Assembly (NCBI RefSeq): GCF_013408095.1
Contig: NZ_JACBZF010000005.1
Span: 248,001-312,000, forward strand
DNA length: 64,000 nt
Source: Novosphingobium marinum
Lineage (GTDB): Bacteria; Pseudomonadota; Alphaproteobacteria; Sphingomonadales; Sphingomonadaceae
Direction: 5' to 3'
A program made the position numbers and the translations under genes. Below, in pieces: positions 17,502 to 26,154 of the stretch. Under the pieces are notes generated by a model that was not told where the DNA came from, searched no databases, and saw only the letters and a program-made list of their open reading frames with translations. Each line of letters opens with the position of its first letter. The first letter of the stretch is position 1.

Positions 17502-19232
17502 TCAGCCTCCCCCCGAGGCTGCCGATGCGACGGGTTCCTCGCTATGGAGTGCTTCCGACGCGGTCAAGCGTGGCAAGGTTAGGCGCAAAGTGTTGCTTTC
17601 GACTGAAAGCGATCCTCCTGCGGCGTCGAGCTCGCTAGCGGCGAGCCGCAGGGCGAAACCCGTGCCGAAAATGCTGGCGACAAGCGCACTGTTCTGGATC
17701 GCGGGGTTGGCGGCGAACAGGTCGGATTCCGGCAGGTGCGCGAGCGAAGAGGGCAGGTCGGCTGCAAACGCCGCAAAGCCCCCTTCGCCCTCGATCCGGA
17801 CATCGAGCGTTTCGCCGGGCACCATCGCTCCGGCCAGCGATGCGAGGATCCGCCATGCGAGCTGCCGTGCTTCCCGCGGACAAAGGCCAACGGGTTGCTC
17901 GCCCGCGACGTGGAGCTTGAAACCGCTGTTGCGAGAGGCGGAATAGGCTTCAAGCTGGCTGATGGTTTCGGCGACTATGGCCCCGAAGTCGCATTGTCCG
18001 GGTTCGAGATCGAGGGCGCCGGCATCGAGCTTCACCATGCGTTCGATCTCGTCGAACCCGGCCATGATCCGCGCCGCATCGGCTGCGATTCCGGCGGCGA
18101 GCGCGCGATAGTTGTGAGTGATCGGTCCGAACAGGGCCTGCTGTATAGCCTCGGCGAACCCGTGGATCGCGTTCACCGGTGTGCGCAGTTCGTGCAGGAC
18201 CTGACGGATGCGGTCGGCCTCCCGCACGCGTGGATCGGGTGCTTCTTCGGGCGACGTTTCGATAGGCCGCCGCATGCGTCCCGCGTAGCCCTGGAAGCCG
18301 CCTCCCGTGCCGGCGAAGCGCGGATGTGCGTCGATCCGCCATTCGCCGGAAAGGACAGGCGCACCGCTGATCTTGACACGCGAACCCAGGATGGGCTGGC
18401 GGCGCTGGAATGCGGCGACGAGCGCCTCGTCCCCTTCGAGCGGTGCGCCCTCGAACGTCGATGCAAGCGATGTCCCCACGATCATCGGAGCCGCCGCGGA
18501 TTCCGCCCAGGCGATCCGACCGTCGCTGCCGGTCGTGAAATCGAATGCCTTCAATCGACGGTATCCGGAATCTTCCTCGAGTCCGTCGAGAGGAAGTGGC
18601 GGCGAATCGTCGTTGAGCGAAATTTCCTTCTCGCGCCGCGCACGGCTCAGCTTCTCGATCCGCTCGACGATGGCGCGGATGCCGCTTTCATCCCCGGTTT
18701 GCCGCGCAGGAGCCGCGCTGTCGGGCTGCACATGCGATGGCAACGGCGCTTGCGAGGGCTCGGGTGGTGATTCTTCGACCGCCGGTATCGTCGCGGGCGG
18801 GAGGCTCCGGCTGCGAATACCGAGGCGGTCCAGCAGTTCCAGTGCGCGAGGCGGAAGGTGCCCGCTGTCCCTCAGCGCTCCGCGCGCTGCAAGCGGAAGG
18901 GCCGGGATGAGGTCCAGCCACTGCTCCTCATCCAGCCGTGCCGACGATATTGCCGCCGACGCGACCTGCGGCTGGTCGGCGGCAAGTTGCGCAAGCAATC
19001 GCGGATTGCGCAGACGCAGGCCCGGTTCGCGAAGGATACTCGCGCGGGACCCGGAAGGCACCAGCCCGGACAATTCGGCCAGCCGGATATAGGCGGCGTC
19101 GATGTGCTCACCGCGGCCCTCGGCGCCAGCGGTGCCGAGAAGATCGACAAGCTGACGGTACTGGACGCGCACCATGCCTTCGCCGCGTGGCGGCTGCCGC
19201 AGGACAGTGGCAAGGCGGTCGTCGAAATGCAT
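17502..19232 (-). CDS. Histidine kinase-like protein with degenerate ATPase domain
   Basis: 576 residues, no clear membrane segment. An unrecognised helical N-terminal region (1-190) and a PAS-like segment (about 230-330) precede a good dimerization/phosphoacceptor box, VLHELRTPVNAIHGFAEAI (His near residue 361). The catalytic domain is poor: where the N box asparagine should be there is RILASLAGAMV, and no D-box DxG is visible. Only the G2-like IFGTGFALRLAASEL remains. It may be a pseudokinase, a phosphatase or a scaffold in a phosphorelay. The ATG at 19230-19232 is preferred over an upstream in-frame start at 19313. It is divergent from the Lrp gene and upstream of the WalW-type gene. Confidence 0.75.
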   Translation of the reverse strand: MHFDDRLATVLRQPPRGEGMVRVQYRQLVDLLGTAGAEGRGEHIDAAYIRLAELSGLVPSGSRASILREPGLRLRNPRLLAQLAADQPQVASAAISSARLDEEQWLDLIPALPLAARGALRDSGHLPPRALELLDRLGIRSRSLPPATIPAVEESPPEPSQAPLPSHVQPDSAAPARQTGDESGIRAIVERIEKLSRARREKEISLNDDSPPLPLDGLEEDSGYRRLKAFDFTTGSDGRIAWAESAAAPMIVGTSLASTFEGAPLEGDEALVAAFQRRQPILGSRVKISGAPVLSGEWRIDAHPRFAGTGGGFQGYAGRMRRPIETSPEEAPDPRVREADRIRQVLHELRTPVNAIHGFAEAIQQALFGPITHNYRALAAGIAADAARIMAGFDEIERMVKLDAGALDLEPGQCDFGAIVAETISQLEAYSASRNSGFKLHVAGEQPVGLCPREARQLAWRILASLAGAMVPGETLDVRIEGEGGFAAFAADLPSSLAHLPESDLFAANPAIQNSALVASIFGTGFALRLAASELDAAGGSLSVESNTLRLTLPRLTASEALHSEEPVASAASGGG

Positions 19233-19348
19233 CGGGCTCCATCGGGTCTGTCGGGCTGTTGGCAGACGAGGTCTTAGCTTGCTCCTACCACGATGTCCCT
19301 GTGGCAAAAGCATTGCCCCCAGTTGCGTTGCAAAGCGGGACGATTACG

Positions 19349-19362
19349 TTATTAGATAATAA
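19349..19362. promoter_or_regulatory. AT-rich palindrome in kinase/Lrp intergenic region
   Basis: TTATTA-GA-TAATAA within an unusually AT-rich patch about 85 bases before the Lrp-family start. Lrp/AsnC regulators often bind AT-rich palindromes at their own promoters, so autoregulation is plausible. Alternatively it is only the promoter -10 area. Confidence 0.3.
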
Positions 19363-19444
19363 AATTAGCGCAGCACATGGTTCTTGGCCGTCGATGTTAC
19401 CCAAGAAGGCCGTGTGACGAAACAGCGGGGCAAGGAACGACGAC

Positions 19445-19915
19445 ATGCCGAATCTCGACCAGATCGACCGCCGTCTGCTGGCCGAACTCCAGGCCGAGGG
19501 GCGAATCACCAACGTCGAACTCGCGCAGCGTGTCGGCCTCACGGCTCCGCCTTGTCTTCGCAGGGTTCGCGCGCTCGAGGAAGAGGGCGTCATCAAGGGC
19601 TATCATGCCGAGCTAGACGCGCTGATGCTGGGCTATGCGATCACGGTCTTCGCGCTCGTCAGCCTGAAGAGCCAGGCCGAGGATTCGCTTCGCCAGTTCG
19701 AGGAGCACATGCGCGACCTTCCCGAAGTGCGCGAATGCCACATGCTCAATGGCGAGATCGACTTCATCCTCAAGATCGTGAGCAAGGACCTGCAAAGCTT
19801 CCAGGAATTCCTGACATCCAAGCTTACGCCCGCGCCGAACGTGGCGAGCGTGAAGACGTCGCTGACGATCAGGACATCGAAAAAGCTGCCCGGCGTCCCG
19901 CTCGAAGGCGCCTAG
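19445..19915 (+). CDS. Lrp/AsnC-family transcriptional regulator
   Basis: 156 residues, typical length. The N-terminal AsnC helix-turn-helix (residues 4-60; [23 protein letters not shown], read as two pieces [11 protein letters not shown] and [12 protein letters not shown]) is followed by the RAM ligand-binding domain ([29 protein letters not shown]). It probably senses an amino acid and controls transport or metabolism genes. No such gene lies beside it. ATG at 19445. Its stop overlaps the convergent aroQ stop by four bases. It resembles leucine-responsive Lrp more than AsnC, but the effector is not certain. Confidence 0.9.
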   Translation: MPNLDQIDRRLLAELQAEGRITNVELAQRVGLTAPPCLRRVRALEEEGVIKGYHAELDALMLGYAITVFALVSLKSQAEDSLRQFEEHMRDLPEVRECHMLNGEIDFILKIVSKDLQSFQEFLTSKLTPAPNVASVKTSLTIRTSKKLPGVPLEGA

Positions 19916-20349
19916 AGCGCGGCCGCCGCGTCGAGCGCGATGCGATAGCTCGCGGCGCCGAAACCCGAGACCGATCCCTTCGCGGCCATTCCGATCCACG
20001 ACTTGTGCCTGAACGGCTCGCGCGCGTGCGGATTGGACAGGTGCACTTCAATTACCGGCACTTCGATCGCCCGGATCGCATCGTGCAACGCAACGCTGGT
20101 GTGCGTATAGGCGCCGGCGTTCAGCAGCACGGCATGCGCACCCTCGGCCTGCGCCTCGTGCATCCAGTCGACGAGGTGGCCTTCGTGGTTCGACTGGCGC
20201 ACCTCGACGGAAACGCCGAGTTCGCGCGCGCGGTCTTCGAGCATCGAAGCGATGTCGTCGAGTGTCTCGCTCCCGTAGATGCCGGGCTCCCGCATGCCGA
20301 GCAGGTTCAGGTTCGGTCCGTTGAGAACGTAGATCCGCTTGTCCGCCAT
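19912..20349 (-). CDS. aroQ: 3-Dehydroquinate dehydratase, type II
   Basis: 145-residue dodecameric enzyme of the shikimate pathway, converting 3-dehydroquinate to 3-dehydroshikimate. The N-terminus [17 protein letters not shown] holds the catalytic tyrosine and the lid arginine. [13 protein letters not shown] and the [11 protein letters not shown] histidine motif are present. ATG at 20347-20349. It is convergent with the Lrp gene (four-base overlap). In many alphaproteobacteria aroQ is followed by accB/accC, which is not the case here. Confidence 0.95.
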   Translation of the reverse strand: MADKRIYVLNGPNLNLLGMREPGIYGSETLDDIASMLEDRARELGVSVEVRQSNHEGHLVDWMHEAQAEGAHAVLLNAGAYTHTSVALHDAIRAIEVPVIEVHLSNPHAREPFRHKSWIGMAAKGSVSGFGAASYRIALDAAAAL

Positions 20350-20457
20350 GATCCCCCCAGTCTTCGTGGGCGAGGGGTAGGGCGCACCCGGCTTGCTGGC
20401 AAGCGCGATGTCGCCCCCCGGCGCGGGCGGGGGCGCTTTCGTCGCGACTGAAGTGGC

Positions 20458-20871
20458 CTAGCGGTCGGTCCCCTTCGCCTTGCCCCACTGGCGGGCGACG
20501 GTGTAGCCGAGATACCCTGTGCCGAACAGCGCGTAGAGCGGTTCGGGCAGCGAGCCGAGGTAGGCGTTCATGCCTTCCGAAACGGCGCGGGCGGTTGCGG
20601 GATGCAACGCCGACAGGATGCCCATCGGCAGCGCCCACAGAATCATCGCGTACATGACGTACAGGAACGTCGGGCGGGCGCGGCTCGTCCAGGGATCGGC
20701 CGAATGTGCCTCGGCCACGATCGCGGACATGCGCGTTTCGAGGATCTGCATCTCCTGCGAACCTTGCAACTGCAGCAGTTCCAGCTTCGCACGGTCGCGG
20801 GCCGCGCGATCCGGGATGACCTTGTCGATGATGGAAACGAGGGGACCGATAAGCGAATCGAGGATCGGCAT
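20458..20871 (-). CDS. Holin of the GTA 3TM type
   Basis: 137 residues. After an amphipathic N-terminal helix, there are two strong hydrophobic segments (FLYVMYAMILWALPMGIL and PLYALFGTGYLGYTVARQW) and a charged tail (GKAKGTDR). The motif ADPWTSRARPTFLY before the first segment is the signature I associate with the gene-transfer-agent holin family (3TM holins). Such holins release gene transfer agents or phage by opening the inner membrane. No capsid or portal gene is in the window; in alphaproteobacteria the lysis genes are often apart from the GTA head-tail cluster. The ATG at 20869-20871 is chosen because the family begins at MPILDSLIG. Confidence 0.75.
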   Translation of the reverse strand: MPILDSLIGPLVSIIDKVIPDRAARDRAKLELLQLQGSQEMQILETRMSAIVAEAHSADPWTSRARPTFLYVMYAMILWALPMGILSALHPATARAVSEGMNAYLGSLPEPLYALFGTGYLGYTVARQWGKAKGTDR

Positions 20872-20985
20872 GGCATGGCTCCGTACAGAGGACAGGAGCC
20901 GCCGCATCTAACCAGATCGGTTCAGGTAGGAAAATTCTTTCGCCATACCGGCGCGATGATCGCGTGATCCGCCGAAAGCAGAGAT

Positions 20986-21062
20986 TGGTCGGGACGAGAG
21001 GATTCGAACCTCCGACCCCCACACCCCCAGTGTGATGCGCTACCAGGCTGCGCTACGTCCCG
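20986..21062 (-). tRNA. tRNA-Pro (anticodon GGG)
   Basis: 77 bases with encoded CCA. The gene begins CGGGACGTAGCGCAG on the minus strand, its T arm is GGTTCGAATCC, and the anticodon loop CTGGGGG gives GGG. Body and discriminator match bacterial tRNA-Pro, and it is close to the tRNA-Pro(TGG) at 16186. Confidence 0.94.
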
Positions 21063-21263
21063 ACCGAGGCCAGCGCCTATAGGGCCGCTCCGATGCGATG
21101 GCAAGCCGGTGCGGTCGCACGAATGCACCGCATCGACCCGAGCGGCTTGCGTTGCCACGCCGGTTCTTTGTTGCTAACCGCGCGCCTTCAAACGTGGCCG
21201 CACCGTTCAAGCCCGGTAAACGGATGGGCGGGCAACGGCCGCGTCTCCTATTCGAAAGCCGTC

Positions 21264-21605
21264 ATGCCGATGAACAGCGAAATCCTTTCCCTCCTGTCCG
21301 CTGCCGCTGCCGGCGGTGCACCGCCTGCCTGGCTGCAGTTCCTGCCGCTGGTCGCGATGGGCCTGATCTTCTGGTTCCTGATCCTTCGCCCGCAGATGCG
21401 CCGCCAGAAGGAACACCAGGCCAAGATCGGCGCGATGCGCAAGGGCGATCAGGTCGTTACCGGCGGTGGCCTTGTCGGCAAGGTGGTCAAGGTCGACGAG
21501 CACTATGCCGATATCGAACTGGCGCAGGGAATGCGCGTGAAAGCGGTCAAGTCGACGATCTCGGACGTCATCCCGCCCGGCTCGGGCGCTCCTGCGAATG
21601 ACTGA
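21264..21605 (+). CDS. yajC: Preprotein translocase subunit YajC
   Basis: 113 residues. A single transmembrane helix (LQFLPLVAMGLIFWFLIL) is followed by RPQMRRQKEH and a small cytoplasmic domain with GDQVVTGGGLVGKV, the family signature. It is the accessory subunit of the SecDF complex at the inner membrane. ATG at 21264 (a second ATG two codons on). It is followed by secD after 51 bases and then secF, the classical operon order. Confidence 0.95.
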   Translation: MPMNSEILSLLSAAAAGGAPPAWLQFLPLVAMGLIFWFLILRPQMRRQKEHQAKIGAMRKGDQVVTGGGLVGKVVKVDEHYADIELAQGMRVKAVKSTISDVIPPGSGAPAND

Positions 21606-21656
21606 GCGGCAATGACCGACCGTACTACCGTTTCGCCAAGCAAGCGCGGAGCCTGA

Positions 21657-23264
21657 ATGCTCGATTTCCCCGTCTGGAAGAGGGTCTGGTACTGGGGGCT
21701 TGCGCTTCTTGCCGCCGCTGCCGCGCTTCCCTCGATCCTCTCGCTGGCCAACATCTCGTGGCCCTCGGCGCTGCCCGATCCGATGGTCAATCTCGGCCTC
21801 GACCTTGCGGGCGGCAGCCATATACTGCTCGAGGCCGACCCCGCGCAAGTTGGGCGCCAGCGTCTCGAGACAATGGAAGAGAGCGTGCGCACCGCGCTTT
21901 CGGATGCCGAGCCGCGCATCCGGATCGGCGACCTTTCGACCAGCGACGGGCGGCTCAGCTTCATGCTCGACGATGCCACGCAGGTGGATGCCGCGCGCGA
22001 GGAAATCCTGCCGCTCACCTACGGCGCGGGCCTGACCGGGCAGCGCGACTGGGAAATCAACGTGGTCGACGGCAATCGCTTCATCGTTTCGCCGACCGAG
22101 GAAGGCCTCGAGCAGGCCGTCAGCCTTGCGATGGATTCGGCGACCGAAGTCGTCCGAAAGCGCATCGATGCGCTCGGCACTCGCGAGCCGACGATCATCC
22201 GGCAAGGCGATGAACGCATCGTGGTCCAGGTGCCCGGACTCGAGGATCCCGAAGCGCTGAAGGCGTTGCTCGGCCAGACCGCGAAGCTCGAATTCAAGCT
22301 CGTCGATACGAACGCCGCGCCGTCCGACCTCGCGCAGGGGATCGTTCCGCCGGGCAGCGAGCTGGTACCCTACGCCGATCCGGCCGAAGCAGGCGGCGTT
22401 CCCGCGCTTGCAGTGCGCAGGCTCGGCGGGATCAAGGGCGACCAGCTTACCGACGCGCGGCAGACCTTCGATTCCCAGACCAACGAACCGGTGGTATCGA
22501 TCACCTTCAACCAGCAGGGCGGCGCCAAGTTCGCCAAGCTGACGACCGAGAACGTCAACCGGCCCTTCGCGATCATCCTCGACGGACAGGTCCTGTCGGC
22601 ACCCAACATCAACGAACCGATCCTGGGCGGCAGCGCGCAGATCTCCGGCAGCTTCACCGTCGATACGGCAAACCAGCTGGCCATCTCGCTGCGTTCGGGC
22701 GCGCTCCCTGTGGACCTGAAGGTGATCGAGGAACGGACCGTCGGGCCGGACCTCGGCGCGGATTCGATCCGCAAGGGCATGATCGCGATGGGCGTCGGCA
22801 CGCTCCTCGTCATCCTGCTGATGATCGCCACCTACGGCCGCTTCGGCCTCTACGCGACGGCGGCGCTCGTCATCAACGTGATGATGATCCTCGGCATCAT
22901 GGCGGTGCTCGGGGCCACGCTGACTCTGCCCGGCCTGGCCGGTTTCGTGCTTACGATCGGCGCGGCGGTCGATGCCAACGTGCTGATCAACGAGCGCATC
23001 CGCGAGGAGCGAAAGAAGGGGCGCCGCGTCGTCGCCGCCGTGGAGAACGGGTACAAGGAAGCCAGCCGCGCCATCTACGACGCCAACGTCACGAACTTCA
23101 TCGCCGGCGTGCTGCTGTTTCTGTTCGGTTCGGGACCGATCCGCGGTTTCGCGGTCGTCCTCATCATCGGCCTGTTCACGTCCGTTTTCACCGCCGTCGC
23201 GCTTACACGCATGTGGGTCGCGCGCTGGCTGCGCAAGGCGCGGCCGAGCGAACTGCATATCTGA
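21657..23264 (+). CDS. secD: Protein translocase subunit SecD
   Basis: 535 residues, six transmembrane helices: one at residues 10-28 and five in the last 180. GLDLAGGSHILLE near residue 45 and the large periplasmic P1 domain are typical. The RND-type core contains TLPGLAGFVLTIGAAVDANVLI with the conserved aspartate used for proton transfer. With SecF it uses the proton gradient to pull exported proteins out on the periplasmic side. ATG at 21657. Only 12 bases separate it from secF. Confidence 0.97.
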   Translation: MLDFPVWKRVWYWGLALLAAAAALPSILSLANISWPSALPDPMVNLGLDLAGGSHILLEADPAQVGRQRLETMEESVRTALSDAEPRIRIGDLSTSDGRLSFMLDDATQVDAAREEILPLTYGAGLTGQRDWEINVVDGNRFIVSPTEEGLEQAVSLAMDSATEVVRKRIDALGTREPTIIRQGDERIVVQVPGLEDPEALKALLGQTAKLEFKLVDTNAAPSDLAQGIVPPGSELVPYADPAEAGGVPALAVRRLGGIKGDQLTDARQTFDSQTNEPVVSITFNQQGGAKFAKLTTENVNRPFAIILDGQVLSAPNINEPILGGSAQISGSFTVDTANQLAISLRSGALPVDLKVIEERTVGPDLGADSIRKGMIAMGVGTLLVILLMIATYGRFGLYATAALVINVMMILGIMAVLGATLTLPGLAGFVLTIGAAVDANVLINERIREERKKGRRVVAAVENGYKEASRAIYDANVTNFIAGVLLFLFGSGPIRGFAVVLIIGLFTSVFTAVALTRMWVARWLRKARPSELHI

Positions 23265-23276
23265 GGGACCGAAACG

Positions 23277-24260
23277 ATGCGCCTTCTCAAGCTCGTCCCC
23301 GAAGACACCAACATCCGCTTCCTGAAGTGGCGGGTGCCGTTCTACATCGTCAGCCTGCTGCTGATTGCGGCAAGCTGGGCGCTCGTGTTCACGCAGGGCC
23401 TGAACTATGGCGTCGACTTCTCGGGCGGGCAGGAGATCCGCGCGACTTTCGTCGGGCAGGCGGAAGCGCCGGTCGCCGACCTTCGCGAGACGGTGGGCGG
23501 GCTTGGCTACGGCGAGCCGATAATCCAGCGGTTCGGCAACCCGAACGAGGTCTCGATCCGGACGAAGCTTCCGGCGGAGGTCGAAGGCCAGCCGGGTGCA
23601 GCCGACCGCATCACCAGCCAGATCGTCGCCGCGATGCAGAACCAGTACCCCGATATCCGCATCGACGGCGTCGACAGCGTTTCGGGCAAGGTTTCGGGCG
23701 AATTCCGTACCAAGGCCTTCTACGCGCTGCTTGCCGCCATGCTTGCCATCGCGATCTACATCTGGGTGCGTTTCGAATGGCAGTTCGGCGTAGGGGCACT
23801 CTTCGCGCTTTTCCACGACGTGTCGCTGACGCTGGGCATGTTCGCGCTGTTCCAGATGGAGTTCAGCCTGCAGATCATCGCCGCGGTGCTTGCCATCATC
23901 GGCTATTCGCTGAACGACACGATCGTGGTCTACGACCGCATTCGCGAGAACCTGAAGAAGTACCGTCGCATGCCGATCGCGGAACTGCTCGACCTGTCGG
24001 TGAACGAGACGCTGGCGCGCACGGTGATGACGTCGCTGACCTTGCTCGTCGCGCTGATACCGTTGCTCTTCTTCGGGCCGGACAGCCTCTTCGGGCTCGC
24101 CGCCGCGATCACGCTCGGCATCTTCGTAGGCACCTACAGCTCTGTCTACATGGCGGCGCCGATCCTGATCTGGCTTAAAGTCAGCTCCGACAGCTTCGTG
24201 CCAAGGGAGACCGAGGCGGACCGGCAGGAACGGATCGCGCGGGAGCGCAGCTCGGTCTGA
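23277..24260 (+). CDS. secF: Protein translocase subunit SecF
   Basis: 327 residues with six transmembrane helices. GVDFSGGQEIRA near residue 45 is the family motif, and GYSLNDTIVVYDRIREN holds the conserved aspartate and arginine of the transport core. It partners SecD and YajC. ATG at 23277 with GAGGGACC upstream. The gene ends four bases before the convergent glycosyltransferase stop, so termination of this operon must occur within or beyond that gene. Confidence 0.97.
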   Translation: MRLLKLVPEDTNIRFLKWRVPFYIVSLLLIAASWALVFTQGLNYGVDFSGGQEIRATFVGQAEAPVADLRETVGGLGYGEPIIQRFGNPNEVSIRTKLPAEVEGQPGAADRITSQIVAAMQNQYPDIRIDGVDSVSGKVSGEFRTKAFYALLAAMLAIAIYIWVRFEWQFGVGALFALFHDVSLTLGMFALFQMEFSLQIIAAVLAIIGYSLNDTIVVYDRIRENLKKYRRMPIAELLDLSVNETLARTVMTSLTLLVALIPLLFFGPDSLFGLAAAITLGIFVGTYSSVYMAAPILIWLKVSSDSFVPRETEADRQERIARERSSV

Positions 24261-24264
24261 GCGA

Positions 24265-25476
24265 TCAATCGGCGGGCAGCGCTCCTTCGCGATGCGCCAG
24301 TGCCCGCCATATCTCGACGATTTCGGCTGCGTTCGTCTCCCAGCAGAACCGCGCGACGTTTTGCGCCACGGCATCCTGATCGGGCTGGTTTTTCAGGATT
24401 TCGCGGATCGCCGATGCGATGGCGTGCGGTTCGCGCACAGCGATCCGCCCTGCGCCGGGATTCGTCACGACTTCGACCGCACCGCCGATGTCGGGAATGA
24501 CGAGCGGCGCGCCGCAGGCCATCGCCTCGATCCACACGTTGGCGAGTCCCTCGCGCTCGGAAGGCAGCGCGACGACATTGGCGGCGGAGAACAGCTGCGG
24601 GAGGACATCGTGAGAAACGTGGCCGAGGAACTGCACCCGGTCCGCGACGCCCAGTTCTTTCGCATGCGCCCGAAGCGCCTGCTCGTCCTCGCCGGTACCC
24701 GCGATTGCCAGCGTCGCTTCCTCGAGTTCGGGCAGGGCCTCTATCACCAGCCGCTGTCCCTTGATCTGGATGAGCGATCCGGGCGTGACGATCAGCGGGC
24801 CGCGCGTCCAGACGCCAAGCTCGGGAATCGCCGAGACCAGTGCGCGCGCGGCTGCGCGGTCCATCACCTTGAAACGGGACCGGTCGAGCCCCGTGTAGTG
24901 CACCGCGATCTTATCCTTCGCCATCCCGAGCCGGGCCATGTCGGAGCGCAGCGCGCAGGACACGGCGAGCAGCCTGTCCGCTTGCCTTGCGGCGCCGAGC
25001 ATCTGCTCGAGCGCTCTCGGGCGCCCGCCCCAGTAATGGATGTCGGACCCGCGGGCCTTGATTGTCAGCGGTACGCCGAGATCGGCAGCGATGCGGGCGG
25101 CAGCCGGGCCGTCGGGGAAGAAGAACTGCGCGTCGACGATGTCGAAGGGCTGCTCCGCATGCAACCTGCGCGCGAGTGGCATGATCGCTTCGGCGATACG
25201 GCCAGGGTTGCCGTCCCCGCCGATCTTGGGGATCGTCGTGAACTGCGGGTGCAGGATGCGCATGCCCTCGAGCGTCGTTTCCGCCGGAGTGTGCCTGAGC
25301 TTGCTGTAACGGCGCCGCAGGCTCAGCGGCCAGGGAGGTATCCCGATGGGATTGACCATCGTGACCTCGACATCGCCGCGCGAAGCGACGCCGGCCATCT
25401 GGTTGGCGACGAACTTGCCGAAAGTGGGGCGTTCGGGGCTGGGGAACAGGGTGCTCAGCGAAAGTATGCGGATCAT
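24265..25476 (-). CDS. Glycosyltransferase, GT4 family
   Basis: 403 residues, GT-B fold. The N-terminal acceptor domain includes FFFPDGPAAARIA and KARGSDIHYWG. The C-terminal donor domain has PGSLIQIKGQRLVIEAL and the EX7E retaining motif SEREGLANVWIEAMACG. It would move a sugar from a nucleotide donor to a lipid or polysaccharide acceptor at the cytoplasmic face; donor and acceptor are not predictable. ATG at 25474-25476. The HTH regulator gene lies 12 bases upstream on the same strand, so the two may share a message. Confidence 0.87.
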   Translation of the reverse strand: MIRILSLSTLFPSPERPTFGKFVANQMAGVASRGDVEVTMVNPIGIPPWPLSLRRRYSKLRHTPAETTLEGMRILHPQFTTIPKIGGDGNPGRIAEAIMPLARRLHAEQPFDIVDAQFFFPDGPAAARIAADLGVPLTIKARGSDIHYWGGRPRALEQMLGAARQADRLLAVSCALRSDMARLGMAKDKIAVHYTGLDRSRFKVMDRAAARALVSAIPELGVWTRGPLIVTPGSLIQIKGQRLVIEALPELEEATLAIAGTGEDEQALRAHAKELGVADRVQFLGHVSHDVLPQLFSAANVVALPSEREGLANVWIEAMACGAPLVIPDIGGAVEVVTNPGAGRIAVREPHAIASAIREILKNQPDQDAVAQNVARFCWETNAAEIVEIWRALAHREGALPAD

Positions 25477-25488
25477 GCGCTGGCTTCC

Positions 25489-26061
25489 CTACAGCTTTCT
25501 CACCAGCATTTCACTAGCCGCGATCCATGGCGGATTCTCGATGACGACCTGACGCTGGCCCTGGCCAGGCGGGAGAATCGCGATGCGTGCGGCGTCCCGG
25601 TCGATCATCCTGCCGAACGCGAACCGCCCGCCCGGACGGGGAGCGAGGACATCGCGGTTGAGGAGCCGCGGATAGTCTTCGGGGGCATGCTCGCGCAGCC
25701 AGACCTGGTCGCCGGTGCGGTAGTCTCCCGCGCTGGCCTCTACGGTCATGGCGACCAGCGGAGCGTCCCCGCCGAGACTGGTAGGCAGGATCGCATCGCG
25801 CGGCGAGGTGAGGGCTTCGGCTCCGGCCTCGACCAGCCGGGCGACGACCCTGGGCTGCACCGCGTCTTCCGAAGTGAGAAGCACTTCCGGGTCTACTTCC
25901 AGTGCGGCGGCGATCCGGTTCATCCAGCCCAGCGAGAGGTTGCGCATGCCGGTTTCCAGCCGTCCGATGGTCTGTGCGGTCGTCGGCGGTTCGCAGCGCT
26001 CCGCCACGTCGGCCAGCGTCAGCCCTTTCTGGGTACGAACGTCTCGGATGCGATTGATCAC
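25489..26061 (-). CDS. XRE-type helix-turn-helix regulator
   Basis: 190 residues. The N-terminal HTH_3 domain (residues 1-60: INRIRDVRTQKGLTLADVAE, then TIGRLETGMRNLSL) is followed by a 120-residue C-terminal part resembling the S24/LexA-like or cupin-like sensor half of such regulators (VWLREHAPEDYPRLLNRDV), but no Ser-Lys protease pair is evident. I prefer the GTG at 26059-26061, which has GGGAGG six bases before it; a longer version from a GTG at 26094 is possible. It is divergent from the DUF6456 gene and upstream of a glycosyltransferase. Target unknown; autoregulation of the 93-base gap is plausible. Confidence 0.78.
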   Translation of the reverse strand: MINRIRDVRTQKGLTLADVAERCEPPTTAQTIGRLETGMRNLSLGWMNRIAAALEVDPEVLLTSEDAVQPRVVARLVEAGAEALTSPRDAILPTSLGGDAPLVAMTVEASAGDYRTGDQVWLREHAPEDYPRLLNRDVLAPRPGGRFAFGRMIDRDAARIAILPPGQGQRQVVIENPPWIAASEMLVRKL

Positions 26062-26154
26062 AGGCCGCCTCCCGGTAACCGTATAGGTTTTCACCTTTCC
26101 TACAGGACCACCTTTTTGGCAAGTCCCGCGCGAAAGTCAGCCAGGGAGTATTTC

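Noticed and set aside
21207-24374. Long minus-strand open frame (over 1,000 codons) opposite yajC-secD-secF
   Set aside because: It is the antisense shadow of well-supported genes in GC-rich DNA; its translation is rich in Arg, Asp and His with no domain.
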